From NCBI RefSeq assembly GCF_000613925.1, contig NZ_BAJX01000006.1, positions 119,845-183,844 on the forward strand: a stretch of 64,000 bases of DNA. The letters are read 5' to 3'. How positions within the stretch are numbered: position 1 is the stretch's first letter; each line of letters starts with the position of its first letter. This DNA is from Prevotella histicola JCM 15637 = DNF00424 (GTDB lineage: Bacteria > Bacteroidota > Bacteroidia > Bacteroidales > Bacteroidaceae). Positions 1-9,231 of the stretch are shown here, piece after piece. The translations under genes and the position numbers were made by a program. The notes under the pieces were generated by a model that searched no databases, had not been told where the DNA came from, and saw only the letters and a list, made by a program, of their open reading frames with translations.

Positions 1-258
1 TTACCTGGTATTCATGAGGGAGTAACTCGTGCTAAGCGTATCCATGTGAAATATCTGGATGAGAATCTGGTAGAACATGATGAGTGGATTGATGGTTATT
101 TAGCTCGTGTTATTCAGCATGAGTTTGATCATCTTGAAGGTCGTATGTTCATTGATCACCTCTCTGCATTCCGTAAACAGATGATTAATGGAAAGCTGAA
201 GGCACTATTGCAGGGACGTATTCATTGTAATTATCGTGTGAAGGCTCCACGTAAGTAA
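1..258 (+). CDS. def: Peptide deformylase, C-terminal part (cut by window edge)
   Basis: The open frame runs in from before base 1. It encodes the end of a peptide deformylase, the metalloenzyme that removes the formyl group from the N-terminal methionine of new proteins. The first visible residues, LPGIHEGV, fit the tail of the conserved EGCLSxPG motif. HEFDHLEG is the HExxH metal-binding motif. The N-terminal GxGLAAxQ motif lies outside the window. A start at the GTG at 46 would cut off the motif, so it is not the real start. A TPR gene follows 4 bases after the stop, suggesting co-transcription. Confidence 0.93.
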   Translation, partial: LPGIHEGVTRAKRIHVKYLDENLVEHDEWIDGYLARVIQHEFDHLEGRMFIDHLSAFRKQMINGKLKALLQGRIHCNYRVKAPRK

Positions 259-262
259 TACA

Positions 263-904
263 ATGTTGCGTGGTATCGTAGTATTCTTACTATGTTTGTT
301 GACATTACCGTCGGCAGCCCAATATAATATCAAAAAGATGATGGGAGAGGGCAGGCGGACGCTTGATGAAGGATACTACGTTACTTCCATGCAAATTTTT
401 TCGCGTGTGGTGGCTTTAAAACCGAATCTTTATGAAGCTTGGTATCTCATGGCATTGTCAAAGTATCATCTTGAGGATTATAAAGGAGCAGCTAATGATT
501 GTCGGCAAGCTTTAGTTTTACAGCCTTATATTGCTGATATCTATGAACTCTATGGGATGACTAATATCCGTTTGGAGCGATATGACAGTGCTGTTGTAGC
601 CTATACACATGCAATAGATATTAATACTGATAATCGTGATTATTGGTTTAACCGTGCTTATTGTTTATATCAGGTCGGTGATAAGAACACTTCACTTTCT
701 CAGTTAGATTATATTCTGAAACGTTGGCCATCCTTTGATGCTGCACTGCAACTTCGTTCAGATGTTATTGCTGGTCGGAAACCAAGACAACAGGCAAGTA
801 ATACGAAGAATCCACAGTTCTATAAGCTCCCAAGTCTACAAGATGATAATCGTAATAAGCCTACTTTGATGAGGAATCGTATGCTTACTGATTTGTCTAA
901 GTAA
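263..904 (+). CDS. Secreted tetratricopeptide-repeat protein
   Basis: A 213-residue protein with a clear signal peptide (hydrophobic residues 4-16, then LPSAAQ) and at least three TPR units between about residues 35 and 160. Examples are LYEAWYLMALSKYHLEDYKGA and the following YIADIYELYGMTNIRLERYDSA. TPRs mediate protein contacts, so a periplasmic scaffold role is likely; the partner cannot be told from sequence. The basic, Asn/Gln-rich tail after residue 175 has no recognisable domain. It sits 4 bases after def and probably shares its transcript. Confidence 0.8.
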   Translation: MLRGIVVFLLCLLTLPSAAQYNIKKMMGEGRRTLDEGYYVTSMQIFSRVVALKPNLYEAWYLMALSKYHLEDYKGAANDCRQALVLQPYIADIYELYGMTNIRLERYDSAVVAYTHAIDINTDNRDYWFNRAYCLYQVGDKNTSLSQLDYILKRWPSFDAALQLRSDVIAGRKPRQQASNTKNPQFYKLPSLQDDNRNKPTLMRNRMLTDLSK

Positions 905-916
905 TTACGTTTCTAC

Positions 917-944
917 AGTAAGTGTTTATCCTTTTACACTTACT
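917..944 (+). terminator. Weak hairpin after the TPR gene
   Basis: Arms AGTAAGTGT (917-925) and ACACTTACT (936-944) pair perfectly over 9 bp around a 10-base loop. The stem is AT-rich and the bases after it (ATCCTTATTCTTTATA) are only T-rich, so termination would be weak. Confidence 0.45.
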
Positions 945-1200
945 ATCCTTATTCTTTATAACTTCCGCTTCTCCTTTTGTGTTTGTGTTAACCATCAACA
1001 CCAGTTGAGTTGATACCTAACTCCTGATGTGCTGATGTGCAACACGACAGGAGCTTATGGAGCTTATTTCTTAGGGAGGTATGTTTTAATTTTTAGAAGG
1101 AGAATACAAGGCATCATAAAGGGTTACACACAGACATATCATCCTTAGGAGTATCTCTCTAAAAAAATGCCTTTTCTTCCTCATTTTCATAATTAAGTAG

Positions 1201-1208
1201 TACCTTTG
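1201..1208 (+). promoter_or_regulatory. thrS promoter -7 element
   Basis: TACCTTTG matches the Bacteroidota -7 consensus TAnnTTTG and lies 33 bases before the thrS ATG. No clean TTTG box is visible at the usual 19-21 base spacing upstream. Confidence 0.6.
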
Positions 1209-1241
1209 CTGCAACTTTGATTTATAAAACTAATTTGTAGT

Positions 1242-3191
1242 ATGGTTAAAATCACTTTCCCAGACGGATCTGTACGTGAGTACGAACAGGGCGTAACTGG
1301 TTATCAAATCGCCGAGAGCATTTCGCCGGCTCTCGCCCGTGACGTTGTATCTTGCGGTGTAAATGGCGAAACAGTAGAGCTCAATCGTCCTATCAATGAG
1401 GATGCAACGATAGCTCTTTATAAGTTTGACGATGAGGAAGGTAAGCATACCTTCTGGCATACTTCTGCCCACCTCCTTGCTGAGGCGTTGCAGGAACTTT
1501 ATCCTGGTATACAGTTTGGCTTCGGTCCGGCTATTGAAAATGGCTTCTTCTATGATGTAATGCTGCCAAACTGTCAGGCAATCTCTGAGAATGATTTCCC
1601 AAAGATTGAGGAGAAAATGCGTGAGCTCGCTAAGAAGAATGAGCAAGTTGTTCGTCGTGATGTTTCTAAAGCTGATGCTGTTAAGGAGTTTACTGCAGAC
1701 GGACAGGAATATAAGGTTGAGCACATTGTGCAGGATCTTGAGGATGGTACTATCTCAACATATAGCCAAGGTAGTTTTACCGACCTCTGTCGTGGTCCAC
1801 ACTTGATGTCAACCGGTGCTATTAAGGCTATCAAGATTACGAGTGTTGCTGGTGCTTTCTGGCGTGGAGATGCTAAGCGTGAGCAGATGACACGTATCTA
1901 TGGTATCTCTTTCCCAAAGAAAAAGATGCTTGATGAGTATCTCGTTATGCTTGAAGAGGCTAAGAAGCGCGACCACCGCAAGATTGGAAAGGAGATGGAA
2001 CTCTTCATGTTCTCTGATCGTGTAGGTAAGGGCCTGCCTATTTGGTTGCCAAAGGGTACACAGCTTCGTCTGCGTTTGCAGGAGTTATTACGTCGTCTTC
2101 TCCGCCCTTACAACTATCAGGAGGTTATCACTCCAGGTATCGGCGGTAAGAACCTTTACGTAACTTCTGGTCACTATGCTCACTATGGTAAGGATTCTTT
2201 CCAGCCAATTCACACTCCTGAGGAGGATGAAGAGTATATGCTTAAGCCAATGAACTGTCCTCATCACTGTGAGGTTTATGCTTATAAGCCACGTTCTTAC
2301 AAAGATCTGCCTTTGCGTATTGCTGAGTTTGGTACGGTCTTCCGCTATGAGAAGAGTGGTGAGTTGCATGGATTGACACGTGTTCGTACGTTTACACAGG
2401 ATGATGCGCATATCTTTGTTCGCCCAGATCAGGTGAAGGGAGAGTTCGAAAACAATATCGACATTATTCTTAAGGTGTTCAAGACCTTTGGTTTTGATAA
2501 TTACGAAGCACAGATTTCACTGCGTGATCCTAATGATAAGGAGAAGTATATTGGCTCTGATGAGGTTTGGGAGGAGAGTGAAGCTGCTATTAAGGCTGCC
2601 TGTGAGGAGAAAGGTCTCAAGGCTCGTGTAGAACTTGGTGAGGCTGCTTTCTATGGTCCTAAGCTCGATTTCATGGTAAAGGATGCTATTGGTCGTCGTT
2701 GGCAGCTGGGAACTATCCAGGTTGATTATAACCTTCCGAACCGTTTCAAGCTTGAATATACGGCTGAGGATAATACGAAGAAGACGCCTGTGATGATTCA
2801 CCGTGCGCCATTTGGCTCTCTCGAACGCTTCACAGCTGTACTCATTGAGCACACAGCGGGTCACTTCCCACTCTGGTTGACGCCTGATCAGGTGGCAATC
2901 CTTCCAATTTCTGAGAAGTATAATGATTATGCTCGCAAGGTAAAGGCTTACTTCGATGCGCATGAAGTCCGTTCAATCATGGATGATCGTAATGAGAAGA
3001 TTGGTCGTAAGATTCGTGATAATGAGCTGAAGCGTGTTCCTTACATGGTGATTGTTGGTGAGAAAGAGGCTGCTGAAGGTCTTGTTTCTATGCGCCAGCA
3101 GGGTGGTGGCGAGCAGGCTACCATGACGATGGAGGAGTTTGCTAAGCGCATTAACGATGAAGTTGCTGAACAGCTGAAGACATTGGATTAA
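1242..3191 (+). CDS. thrS: Threonine--tRNA ligase
   Basis: A full-length 649-residue class II synthetase that charges tRNA-Thr. The N-terminal TGS domain covers residues 1-62. It is followed by the editing domain with an HxxxH motif at H73/H77 (HTSAHLLA). The catalytic core has the zinc-site cysteine C339 (MNCPHH), motif 2 ([16 protein letters not shown]) and motif 3 ([12 protein letters not shown]). The anticodon-binding domain starts near [14 protein letters not shown]. Length is normal for the family. The ATG is supported by the immediate TGS domain and the upstream -7 element. A strong terminator follows, so it is probably a single-gene transcript. Confidence 0.98.
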   Translation: MVKITFPDGSVREYEQGVTGYQIAESISPALARDVVSCGVNGETVELNRPINEDATIALYKFDDEEGKHTFWHTSAHLLAEALQELYPGIQFGFGPAIENGFFYDVMLPNCQAISENDFPKIEEKMRELAKKNEQVVRRDVSKADAVKEFTADGQEYKVEHIVQDLEDGTISTYSQGSFTDLCRGPHLMSTGAIKAIKITSVAGAFWRGDAKREQMTRIYGISFPKKKMLDEYLVMLEEAKKRDHRKIGKEMELFMFSDRVGKGLPIWLPKGTQLRLRLQELLRRLLRPYNYQEVITPGIGGKNLYVTSGHYAHYGKDSFQPIHTPEEDEEYMLKPMNCPHHCEVYAYKPRSYKDLPLRIAEFGTVFRYEKSGELHGLTRVRTFTQDDAHIFVRPDQVKGEFENNIDIILKVFKTFGFDNYEAQISLRDPNDKEKYIGSDEVWEESEAAIKAACEEKGLKARVELGEAAFYGPKLDFMVKDAIGRRWQLGTIQVDYNLPNRFKLEYTAEDNTKKTPVMIHRAPFGSLERFTAVLIEHTAGHFPLWLTPDQVAILPISEKYNDYARKVKAYFDAHEVRSIMDDRNEKIGRKIRDNELKRVPYMVIVGEKEAAEGLVSMRQQGGGEQATMTMEEFAKRINDEVAEQLKTLD

Positions 3192-3246
3192 TTAAAAGTT
3201 GATAGTTTTCCCTTCTGCGGTTAACAAAGGAGGGTTTGGAATAAGT

Positions 3247-3285
3247 AAGGAGGATATGCTCAAGACGGCATATCCTCCTTTTTTG
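3247..3285 (+). terminator. thrS intrinsic terminator
   Basis: A perfect 13-bp stem, AAGGAGGATATGC (3247-3259) against GCATATCCTCCTT (3268-3280), with an 8-base loop, is followed by a T run. This is a textbook rho-independent terminator 55 bases after the thrS stop. Confidence 0.92.
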
Positions 3286-3399
3286 TGATGTAAAGTTTGA
3301 GGATTTCGCCTGAAAGTTATTTACATTTTGTTTTCTCATTATAGCTTTTTCCTGGTGTTCTTTATACTTTAAAATCGGTTAGATATGAGCTTCTGGGGA

Positions 3400-3590
3400 A
3401 AAAGTATATACCTTTTGGGAAAAAAGTATATACTTTTCAGTCAAAACGATGGTACTTTTCAGTTGAAACGATAGTACTTTTTACTGAAAACGATAGTACT
3501 TTTTGGGCAAAACGATAGTACTTTTTGGACAAAACGATAGTACTTTTTGCCTAAAACGATAGTACTTTTTGTCTGAAATGATAGTTCTTT
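3400..3590. repeat. Array 1: nine palindromic cores at exact 22-bp spacing
   Basis: Cores of about 15 bases start at 3400, 3422, 3444, 3466, 3488, 3510, 3532, 3554 and 3576, every step being 22 bases. The first two are AAAAGTATATACCTT and AAAAGTATATACTTT. The later ones are AAACGATAGTACTTT with slight changes, the last being AAATGATAGTTCTTT. The 7-base spacers vary (for example TTGGGCA, TTGGACA, TTGCCTA). There is no open frame. The spacing holds although core and spacer sequence drift, as in four other arrays in this window. Confidence 0.85.
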
Positions 3591-3819
3591 TTGATAACAT
3601 GCTGTGTATTAATGAGTTATGAAAAGTGGAGAAAAGTTGCTTGTATTTCCCGTATTTGAAGCTGATTGTCTGCATCTATGATAGGAACGCAGAAATGGGT
3701 ATCAAAAATAACAATATTCCTTTACATGGAATAGGCTGGTGTTTATTCTTAAGAAGGAATAGGAAAAGCAATGGAAAGGTCTTTGTTCCGCCTGTATATC
3801 CTTTCTTTTCTGCTATTTT

Positions 3820-3851
3820 CTTGTAAGCAATCATTATAAATCGTATCTTTG
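3820..3851 (+). promoter_or_regulatory. dcp promoter
   Basis: CTTG (3820-3823) and TATCTTTG (3844-3851) are separated by 20 bases, close to the Bacteroidota TTTG-N19/20-TAnnTTTG arrangement. The -7 element ends 28 bases before the start codon. Confidence 0.65.
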
Positions 3852-3879
3852 CGGATATTAACACCTAACACCAATTTAA

Positions 3880-6021
3880 ATGAAACAGAACCTTAGAAAT
3901 GCAGTGATCGCTGCAAGTATTGCCTGCACTGCACTTACAGTACAGGCGCAGACGTCGAAGGGACGGACTGCACAGATTGTTAGTAACTCGCTTATGAAAC
4001 AGAGTACATTACCTTTTAATGCTCCTGATTTCAGTCGAATCAAGGAGAATGATTACCTTCCTGCTATTCGTGCTGCTATAGCCGAACAGAGGGCAGAGAT
4101 AAAGAAGATTACAGATAATAAGCAGAAGCCTACCTTCGTCAATACGATTCTTGCTTACGAGCGGAGTGGGAAGAACCTGGAACGTGTATCAAATATCTAT
4201 TATGCACTGGTATCTGCTGATAAGACGCCAGCGATAGAGAAGGCTCAAGGGGAGATTGTTCCGCTGATGACCGACTTTGAGAATGAGATAAAATTCAATC
4301 AGAAGTTCTTCCAGCGTGTGAAATACGTCTACGATCATGAGTATACAAAACTCACGGGCGAAGATAAAAAACTGTTGGAAGTGGTTTACAAGAGCTTCAC
4401 TCATGCCGGTGCATTGCTTCCAAAAGAGAAGATGGCTCGCATGCAGGAGATCAATAAGGAGCTGGCTAAGCTTCAACAGGAGTTCGGTGATATGCTTCCT
4501 AAGGCAGGAAACGAGGCTACTGTATGGGTCAATGACGTAAAAGAACTATCTGGACTGAGCGAGGCAGGTATTGCACAATGCAAGAAAGACGCCGAGAGCC
4601 GCGGTGGTAAAGCGCCTTATTGTATCGTAATTACCAATACAACTCAGCAGCCTATCCTTGCAAGTCTTGACAACCGACAGTTGCGTGAGCGTGTTTATAA
4701 TGCTTCAATCCATCGTACGGATGGCACTGGCGCATACAATACCTTCCCAATCATTGTGAAGATAGCCCGATTGCGCGCAGAGAAGGCGCAGCTGATGGGT
4801 AAAAAGAACTACGCTTCTTACTCTCTTGAGAATACAATGGCAAAGAACACAGATAATGTTTATGCCTTCCTTCGCCAGCTTATTGCTGCTTATAAACCCA
4901 AGGCTGAAGCACAAACAAAGTCAATCGAAGAATATGCACGGAAGACAGAAGGCAATGACTTCCATCTTCAGCCTTACGATCGCTTCTATTATTCGGCAAA
5001 GATGAAGAAGGATCAGTATAGCTTCTCGGACGATGAAGTGAAACCTTACTTCAATCTTGACTCTGTTCTTGTGAACGGTATCTTCTATGCTGCCCATCGT
5101 GTCTATGGATTGAACTTCCGCGAGCGCAAGGATATCCCAACCTATAACAAGGATATGAAGGTGTTTGACGTGCTCGATGCCGATGGAAAGCAGTTAGCCC
5201 TCTTCTATTGTGATTACTTCCGTCGCCCGACAAAGCGCGGTGGTGCTTGGATGAGTGCCTTCCTCAAGCAGAGTTTGGACAGAAATCAAAAGCCATTAAT
5301 ATACAATGTCTGTAACTTCGCAAAAGCTCCAGAGGGTCAACCTACGCTTCTGACATGGGACGAAACACAAACAATGTTCCATGAGTTCGGACACGCTCTG
5401 CATGGTATGCTCTCTCATTGTAAGTATAATACGTTGAGCGGTACGGCAGTATCTCGTGATTTTGTTGAGATGCCATCACAGTTCAATGAGTCGTTTGCCA
5501 GCATTCCGGAAGTATTCAATCACTATGCACGCCATTATAAAACCAATGAACCAATGCCTGATGCCTTGAGGGAGAAGATGCTCGGATCATTGAACTTCCT
5601 TTCAGCTTATGCATTGGGTGAGAACCTTGCTGCAACATGCCTTGATATGGCTTGGCATTGCCTTTCATCTTCAGAAGTCCCAACTGCTGAACAAGCTTCT
5701 GCTTTTGAAAAGAAGGTTTTATCAGAGATAGGACTCCTCGATTCACAGATTCCTCCTCGTTATTCAACCTCTTACTTCAATCATATCTGGGGTGGTGGAT
5801 ATGCTGCTGGATATTATAGTTATCTTTGGAGTGAAGTACTTGCTGTGAATATTGCTGACTATTTTGAAACTCATGGTGCACTGACACGTAAAGTGGGTGA
5901 TGACTTCCGCCAAAAGATTCTCTCACGTGGAAATACCCGCGACCTTATGGAGATCTTCTCAGACTTTACCGGTCTTAAGGCTCCTGATACAAAGGCTTTA
6001 TTGAAGGCTAGAGGTATGTAA
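3880..6021 (+). CDS. dcp: M3-family peptidyl-dipeptidase (Dcp type), exported
   Basis: A 713-residue zinc metallopeptidase of family M3 that cleaves short peptides, in the Dcp group releasing C-terminal dipeptides. The zinc motif HEFGH lies at residues 501-505 (MFHEFGHALHGML). A conserved Glu-containing stretch follows (MPSQFNESF) and a Tyr/Gly-rich substrate region near the end (HIWGGGYAAGYYSYLWSE). The signal peptide (residues 1-23, ending TVQAQ) places it in the periplasm, which fits peptide use by this group of bacteria. It has its own promoter, and a REP-like hairpin after the stop probably terminates the transcript. Confidence 0.93.
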   Translation: MKQNLRNAVIAASIACTALTVQAQTSKGRTAQIVSNSLMKQSTLPFNAPDFSRIKENDYLPAIRAAIAEQRAEIKKITDNKQKPTFVNTILAYERSGKNLERVSNIYYALVSADKTPAIEKAQGEIVPLMTDFENEIKFNQKFFQRVKYVYDHEYTKLTGEDKKLLEVVYKSFTHAGALLPKEKMARMQEINKELAKLQQEFGDMLPKAGNEATVWVNDVKELSGLSEAGIAQCKKDAESRGGKAPYCIVITNTTQQPILASLDNRQLRERVYNASIHRTDGTGAYNTFPIIVKIARLRAEKAQLMGKKNYASYSLENTMAKNTDNVYAFLRQLIAAYKPKAEAQTKSIEEYARKTEGNDFHLQPYDRFYYSAKMKKDQYSFSDDEVKPYFNLDSVLVNGIFYAAHRVYGLNFRERKDIPTYNKDMKVFDVLDADGKQLALFYCDYFRRPTKRGGAWMSAFLKQSLDRNQKPLIYNVCNFAKAPEGQPTLLTWDETQTMFHEFGHALHGMLSHCKYNTLSGTAVSRDFVEMPSQFNESFASIPEVFNHYARHYKTNEPMPDALREKMLGSLNFLSAYALGENLAATCLDMAWHCLSSSEVPTAEQASAFEKKVLSEIGLLDSQIPPRYSTSYFNHIWGGGYAAGYYSYLWSEVLAVNIADYFETHGALTRKVGDDFRQKILSRGNTRDLMEIFSDFTGLKAPDTKALLKARGM

Positions 6022-6026
6022 AGAAA

Positions 6027-6078
6027 TCCCTCTCCCACATTCTCCCTAAAGAGAAGGGTGGGGGAGGTGTTTCTTTTT
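6027..6078 (+). terminator. REP-like GC-rich hairpin, probable dcp terminator
   Basis: CCCTCTCCCAC (6028-6038) pairs with GTGGGGGAGG (6059-6068) with a mismatch, forming a stem around a purine-rich loop, followed by TGTTTCTTTTT. The C-rich/G-rich make-up matches the repeat family found at 6770, 7187, 8694, 9751 and 10532, so a repeat copy seems to serve as terminator. Confidence 0.65.
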
Positions 6079-6096
6079 AGAAGAACTGAAAGGATT

Positions 6097-6660
6097 ATGA
6101 CGAGAATAAATCTAAAAAGAGTACTTTTTTGGCTGAGTCTGGTATTATTATCAACTCTAACTGCTCATTCCCAGACCTTGTGTGTTATTGACGGTACACC
6201 CATTCCTGATTCCCTCCTGCACGTCACCATCGACGAGATGCGCACGGATTCGGCTAAACAGATTGTGGCAAAAAGACTGGGCTTTATTCCATCTCAAGCC
6301 ATTGAGTCTATACAGATATTCTCGGCTGAAGAGCAGATAGAACAAGGTAAGTATATCATATTTTGTAAGACACCCAAAGATATTATCTTCATACGAACTA
6401 ACTCCCTTGCAGAACTACAATGGGTAATAAACGGAAAACTAAGGAAACCACGAAAGAAGCTGACTATCATTGATTACAAACTCTCACCCCAACGTATAAC
6501 GGAGGCTTTGCCAAGGGGTATCAAACCCACCGACATCCTCACTGCCTACATCCTTACTTATATAAACGATCCACGACTGGAAAAACATCCAACCATAGTG
6601 ATTAAGACAAAAACTTCTAATCGCCTTCTAAACCAACGGTCACAGCCCGAAGGAAAGTAG
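6097..6660 (+). CDS. Secreted protein of unknown function
   Basis: A 187-residue protein when started at the internal ATG at 6097. The longer frame from 6058 would be read through the REP hairpin and puts charged residues before the signal peptide. Residues 1-26 form a signal peptide (VLFWLSLVLLSTLTAHSQ). The mature part starts LCVIDGTPIPDSLL, resembling the start of a TonB-carboxypeptidase-regulatory-like segment, but I recognise no domain. The 3' end is 40 bases before the presumed tex start. Confidence 0.6.
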   Translation: MTRINLKRVLFWLSLVLLSTLTAHSQTLCVIDGTPIPDSLLHVTIDEMRTDSAKQIVAKRLGFIPSQAIESIQIFSAEEQIEQGKYIIFCKTPKDIIFIRTNSLAELQWVINGKLRKPRKKLTIIDYKLSPQRITEALPRGIKPTDILTAYILTYINDPRLEKHPTIVIKTKTSNRLLNQRSQPEGK

Positions 6661-6769
6661 ATAGACTTCCTAAGGAATAGAAATAAACCAGTATCTGAAA
6701 ATGAACAAACAAACACCATACAGCAAAGAAAACGAGTATAAGAACAATAGCGAACCCTCAGCAAATAGG

Positions 6770-6802
6770 ACTCTCCCCCTTTCGGGGGAGCCGGAGGGGC
6801 TA
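6770..6802 (+). repeat. GC-rich REP-like repeat in the 5' part of tex
   Basis: CTCCCCCTTTCGGGGGAG followed by CCGGAGGGGCT matches the right end of the composite repeat at 7325-7353. The CCCCC/GGGGG hairpin sits exactly where the tex reading frame changes from frame 2 to frame 1. Confidence 0.75.
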
Positions 6803-7186
6803 ACGCTTCCTTCATCTCCCACTCGCTTTCCCTTCCCCTCCAAAGTGTATCGGCAGTTCTCACCTTACTAAACGAGGGCTGTACGATTCCTTTCATATCA
6901 CGTTATCGAAAAGAGCGAACGGGGAATCTTGACGAAGTTCAGATTACCAATATTAGCGACCTTTACAACCGTCTGAAAGAACTCGGTAAGCGCAAGGAAA
7001 CCATCCTCAAGACCATCCGAGAGCAAGAGAAACTCACAGCGGAGTTAGAAGCGAAGATCTGGTCTTGTATGGATTCCACAGAACTAGAGGATATCTACCT
7101 TCCTTATAAACCTAAGCGACGCACACGAGCACAGATTGCACGTGAGCAGGGATTAGAGCCGTTGGCGTTGGCGATAATGAGAGAAG

Positions 7187-7353
7187 CCTCCCCCAACCCC
7201 TCCGAAAGGAGGGGAGAAGCGCCACCCGAGCTCCCCGAAGGGGGAGGAGTGCCTATGCGCACACGAGAGGATAAGGGCACTTTAAATCTTCCCCAACACT
7301 TCAGCAAAGTATTTGCGAATTTGTCTCTCCCCCTTCGGGGAGTCGGAGGGGGC
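7187..7353 (+). repeat. Composite REP/MITE-like repeat inside tex, copy 1
   Basis: A left C-rich end with a CCCCTCC-GAAA-GGAGGGG hairpin and an extra CTCCCCGAAGGGGGAG hairpin come first. A middle of about 75 bases follows (starting CCTATGCGCACACGAGAGG, including GGGCACTTTAAATCTTCCCC). The right end has CCCCCTTCGGGGAG, then TCGGAGGGGGCT. Copy 2 at 8745-8886 has the same order with few differences. The element replaces or expands the variable stretch between EPLALAIM and ALDIIAEIV of Tex and shifts the frame. Confidence 0.8.
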
Positions 7354-8693
7354 TTTGGATATCATTGCCGAGATTGTTTCCGAGAACCAGCAAGCACGCA
7401 ATACTGTCCGTACAGCTTATCAGCGTGGGGCTATCATCACGTCGAAGGTCATCAAGAAGATGAGGGATACCGATGAGGCACAGAAGTTCTCTGATTACTT
7501 TGATTTCTCTGAACCTCTCCGGAGATGCAATAGCCACAGACTACTCGCTATGCGTCGTGGTGAGGCACAGGGTATCCTGCGTGTGAGCATCTCAATTGAC
7601 AGTGGGGAGTGTGTCACACGCCTCACTCGTCAGTTTGTACGTGGACACGGAGTCTGTCAAACTCTCGTCAACCAAGCTGTTGAAGACTCCTTCAAACGTC
7701 TTATCAATCCTAGCATTGAGAAAGAGTTTGCCACTTTGAGTAAGGAGCGTGCCGATGATGAAGCTATCAAGGTCTTTACCGAAAATCTTCGTCAGCTTCT
7801 CCTCTCTGCACCACTTGGCCAGAAACGTGTTCTCGCTCTCGATCCCGGTTTCGCCAACGGATGTAAGATAGCTTGCCTTGACGCACAAGGTAATCTTCTG
7901 CACCATGAGGTTATCTATCCTCATCCACCACGTAATCAAGTTAGGCAAGCTACAGAAGCCCTACAACGGATGATAAACGCCTATAAGATTGAAGCTATAG
8001 CTATTGGTAATGGTACGGCAAGCAGAGAGTCTGAAACTTTCATTAGTAATATTCTCCAAAACTCGGCAAATAACTTTGGAAACATCTTAAAATATGTGGT
8101 AAGTGAGGATGGAGCCTCCATCTATTCCGCCTCTCCAGTGGCACGTGAGGAGTTTCCCGATGAAGATGTAACTACACGTGGAGCTGTATCCATTGGCAGA
8201 CGATTGATGGACCCACTCGCTGAACTCGTGAAGATTGATCCGAAGAGTATCGGTGTCGGGCAATACCAGCATGATGTTGACCAGTCAAAGCTTAAGCATT
8301 CACTCGACCAGACGGTGATGAGCTGTGTCAATCAGGTGGGAGTCAACCTCAATACGGCATCCCGCCATCTGCTCACATATGTCAGTGGACTTGGGCCTGC
8401 CCTCGCCCAGAACATTATTGATTACCGACGTGAGCATGGTGCCTTCACCTCACGTGCCCAGCTCAAGAAGGTGAAGCGTCTGGGTGCTACTGCCTACCAG
8501 CAGTGCGCAGGCTTCCTCCGCATTCCCGATGCCAAGAACCCACTCGATAACTCTGCCGTTCATCCTGAGAGCTATCACATCGTTGAGCAGATGGTGAAGG
8601 ATTTGAAATGTACGATAAAGGATCTCATTGGCAATAAAAAACTCTTGGCAGAAATTGATTTCAAAAGGTACCTCACCCAAAACAACCAGCCTC

Positions 8694-8886
8694 ACCCCCC
8701 AGTCAGCCTCACCCCCCTTACCCCCTCTCCTTCAGAGAGGGGGAGAGAAGCCTCCCCCAACCCCTCCGAAGAGAGGGGAGTACCTATGCGCACACGAGAG
8801 GATAAGAGCGCTTTAAATCTTTCCCAACACCTCAGCGAAGTATCCGCAAGCTTGTCTCCCCTCCCTTCGGAGGGGTCGGGTGGGGC
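8694..8886 (+). repeat. Composite REP/MITE-like repeat inside tex, copy 2
   Basis: The core (8745-8886) repeats copy 1: CCTCCCCCAACCCCTCCGA end, middle CCTATGCGCACACGAGAGG, then a right end of CTCCCTTCGGAGGGGTCGG. An additional C-rich half-copy lies before it (8694-8744). It is in the same orientation as copy 1, about 1.56 kb away, and the tex frame stays open through it. It interrupts Tex between FKRYLTQ and TLHDILTELEKPGRDPR. Confidence 0.8.
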
Positions 8887-9231
8887 TCCTACCCTCCACG
8901 ACATCCTCACCGAACTTGAGAAACCAGGGCGTGACCCACGTGGGGAGGTTGAAGTCTTTGAATTCGACAAGAATGTCCATACCCTCAACGACCTCATCGT
9001 AGGAATGGAACTCTCTGGTATCGTGACGAACATCACGAACTTCGGAGCCTTCGTCGACATCGGTGTTCATCAAGACGGACTCGTCCACATCTCTCAGCTC
9101 TCCGACCGCTTCGTCACCGACCCCACACAAGTCATCCGTCTCCATCAGTACGTCCGTGTTCGTGTCGTCGAAGTCGATATGCACCGCAAACGTATCGGGT
9201 TGAGTATGAAGAATATCAAACAATAAAATAT

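Larger units (their letters stand above)
905..1241 (+). other. Intergenic region between the TPR gene and thrS
   Basis: No convincing gene. A weak hairpin (917-944) may end the def-TPR transcript, and the thrS promoter lies at the right end. An antisense frame overlapping thrS starts near here but looks like a codon shadow. Confidence 0.6.
3192..3879 (+). other. Intergenic region between thrS and dcp
   Basis: A 688-base non-coding stretch containing the thrS terminator, a nine-unit palindrome array (3400-3590) and the dcp promoter. Short frames at 3481-3675 and 3626-3864 are low-complexity or overlap the array and show no coding character. Confidence 0.7.
6701..9226 (+). pseudogene. tex: Tex-type S1 RNA-binding protein, disrupted by frame changes and repeats
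   Basis: Tex is a nucleic-acid-binding protein with an N-terminal helical part, a YqgF-like domain, helix-hairpin-helix and C-terminal S1 domain. All parts are recognisable. TIPFISRYRKERTG and ELEDIYLPYKPKRRTRAQIA lie at about 6870-7140, FSDYFDFSEPLRRC and LLAMRRGE at 7490-7570, VLALDPGFANGCK at 7830, the HhH region at 8350-8510, and an S1 domain (VTNITNFGAFVDIGVH) at 9020-9220. The likely start (ATG 6701, MNKQTPYSKE) is in frame 2, the next part in frame 1 from 6769, and from about 7340 in frame 2 again. Both switches coincide with GC-rich REP repeats. A third repeat block (8694-8886) stays in frame and adds about 65 foreign residues. Either this is decay, or it is an intact gene with base-call errors in C/G runs. 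Confidence 0.8.

Noticed and set aside
1230..2963. Several long minus-strand ORFs across thrS
   Set aside because: They are codon-position shadows of thrS, whose protein matches a full family from end to end.
3400..3590. CRISPR array
   Set aside because: The repeat-like cores are 15 bases and the spacers only 7, far too short for CRISPR, and no cas genes lie nearby. The same form recurs at four more places.
3626..3826. 66-residue ORF before dcp
   Set aside because: It overlaps the promoter region and has no family match; the antisense frame here is as good.
6058..6096. N-terminal extension of the secreted protein at 6097
   Set aside because: This would be read through the REP hairpin and puts charged residues ahead of a clean signal peptide.
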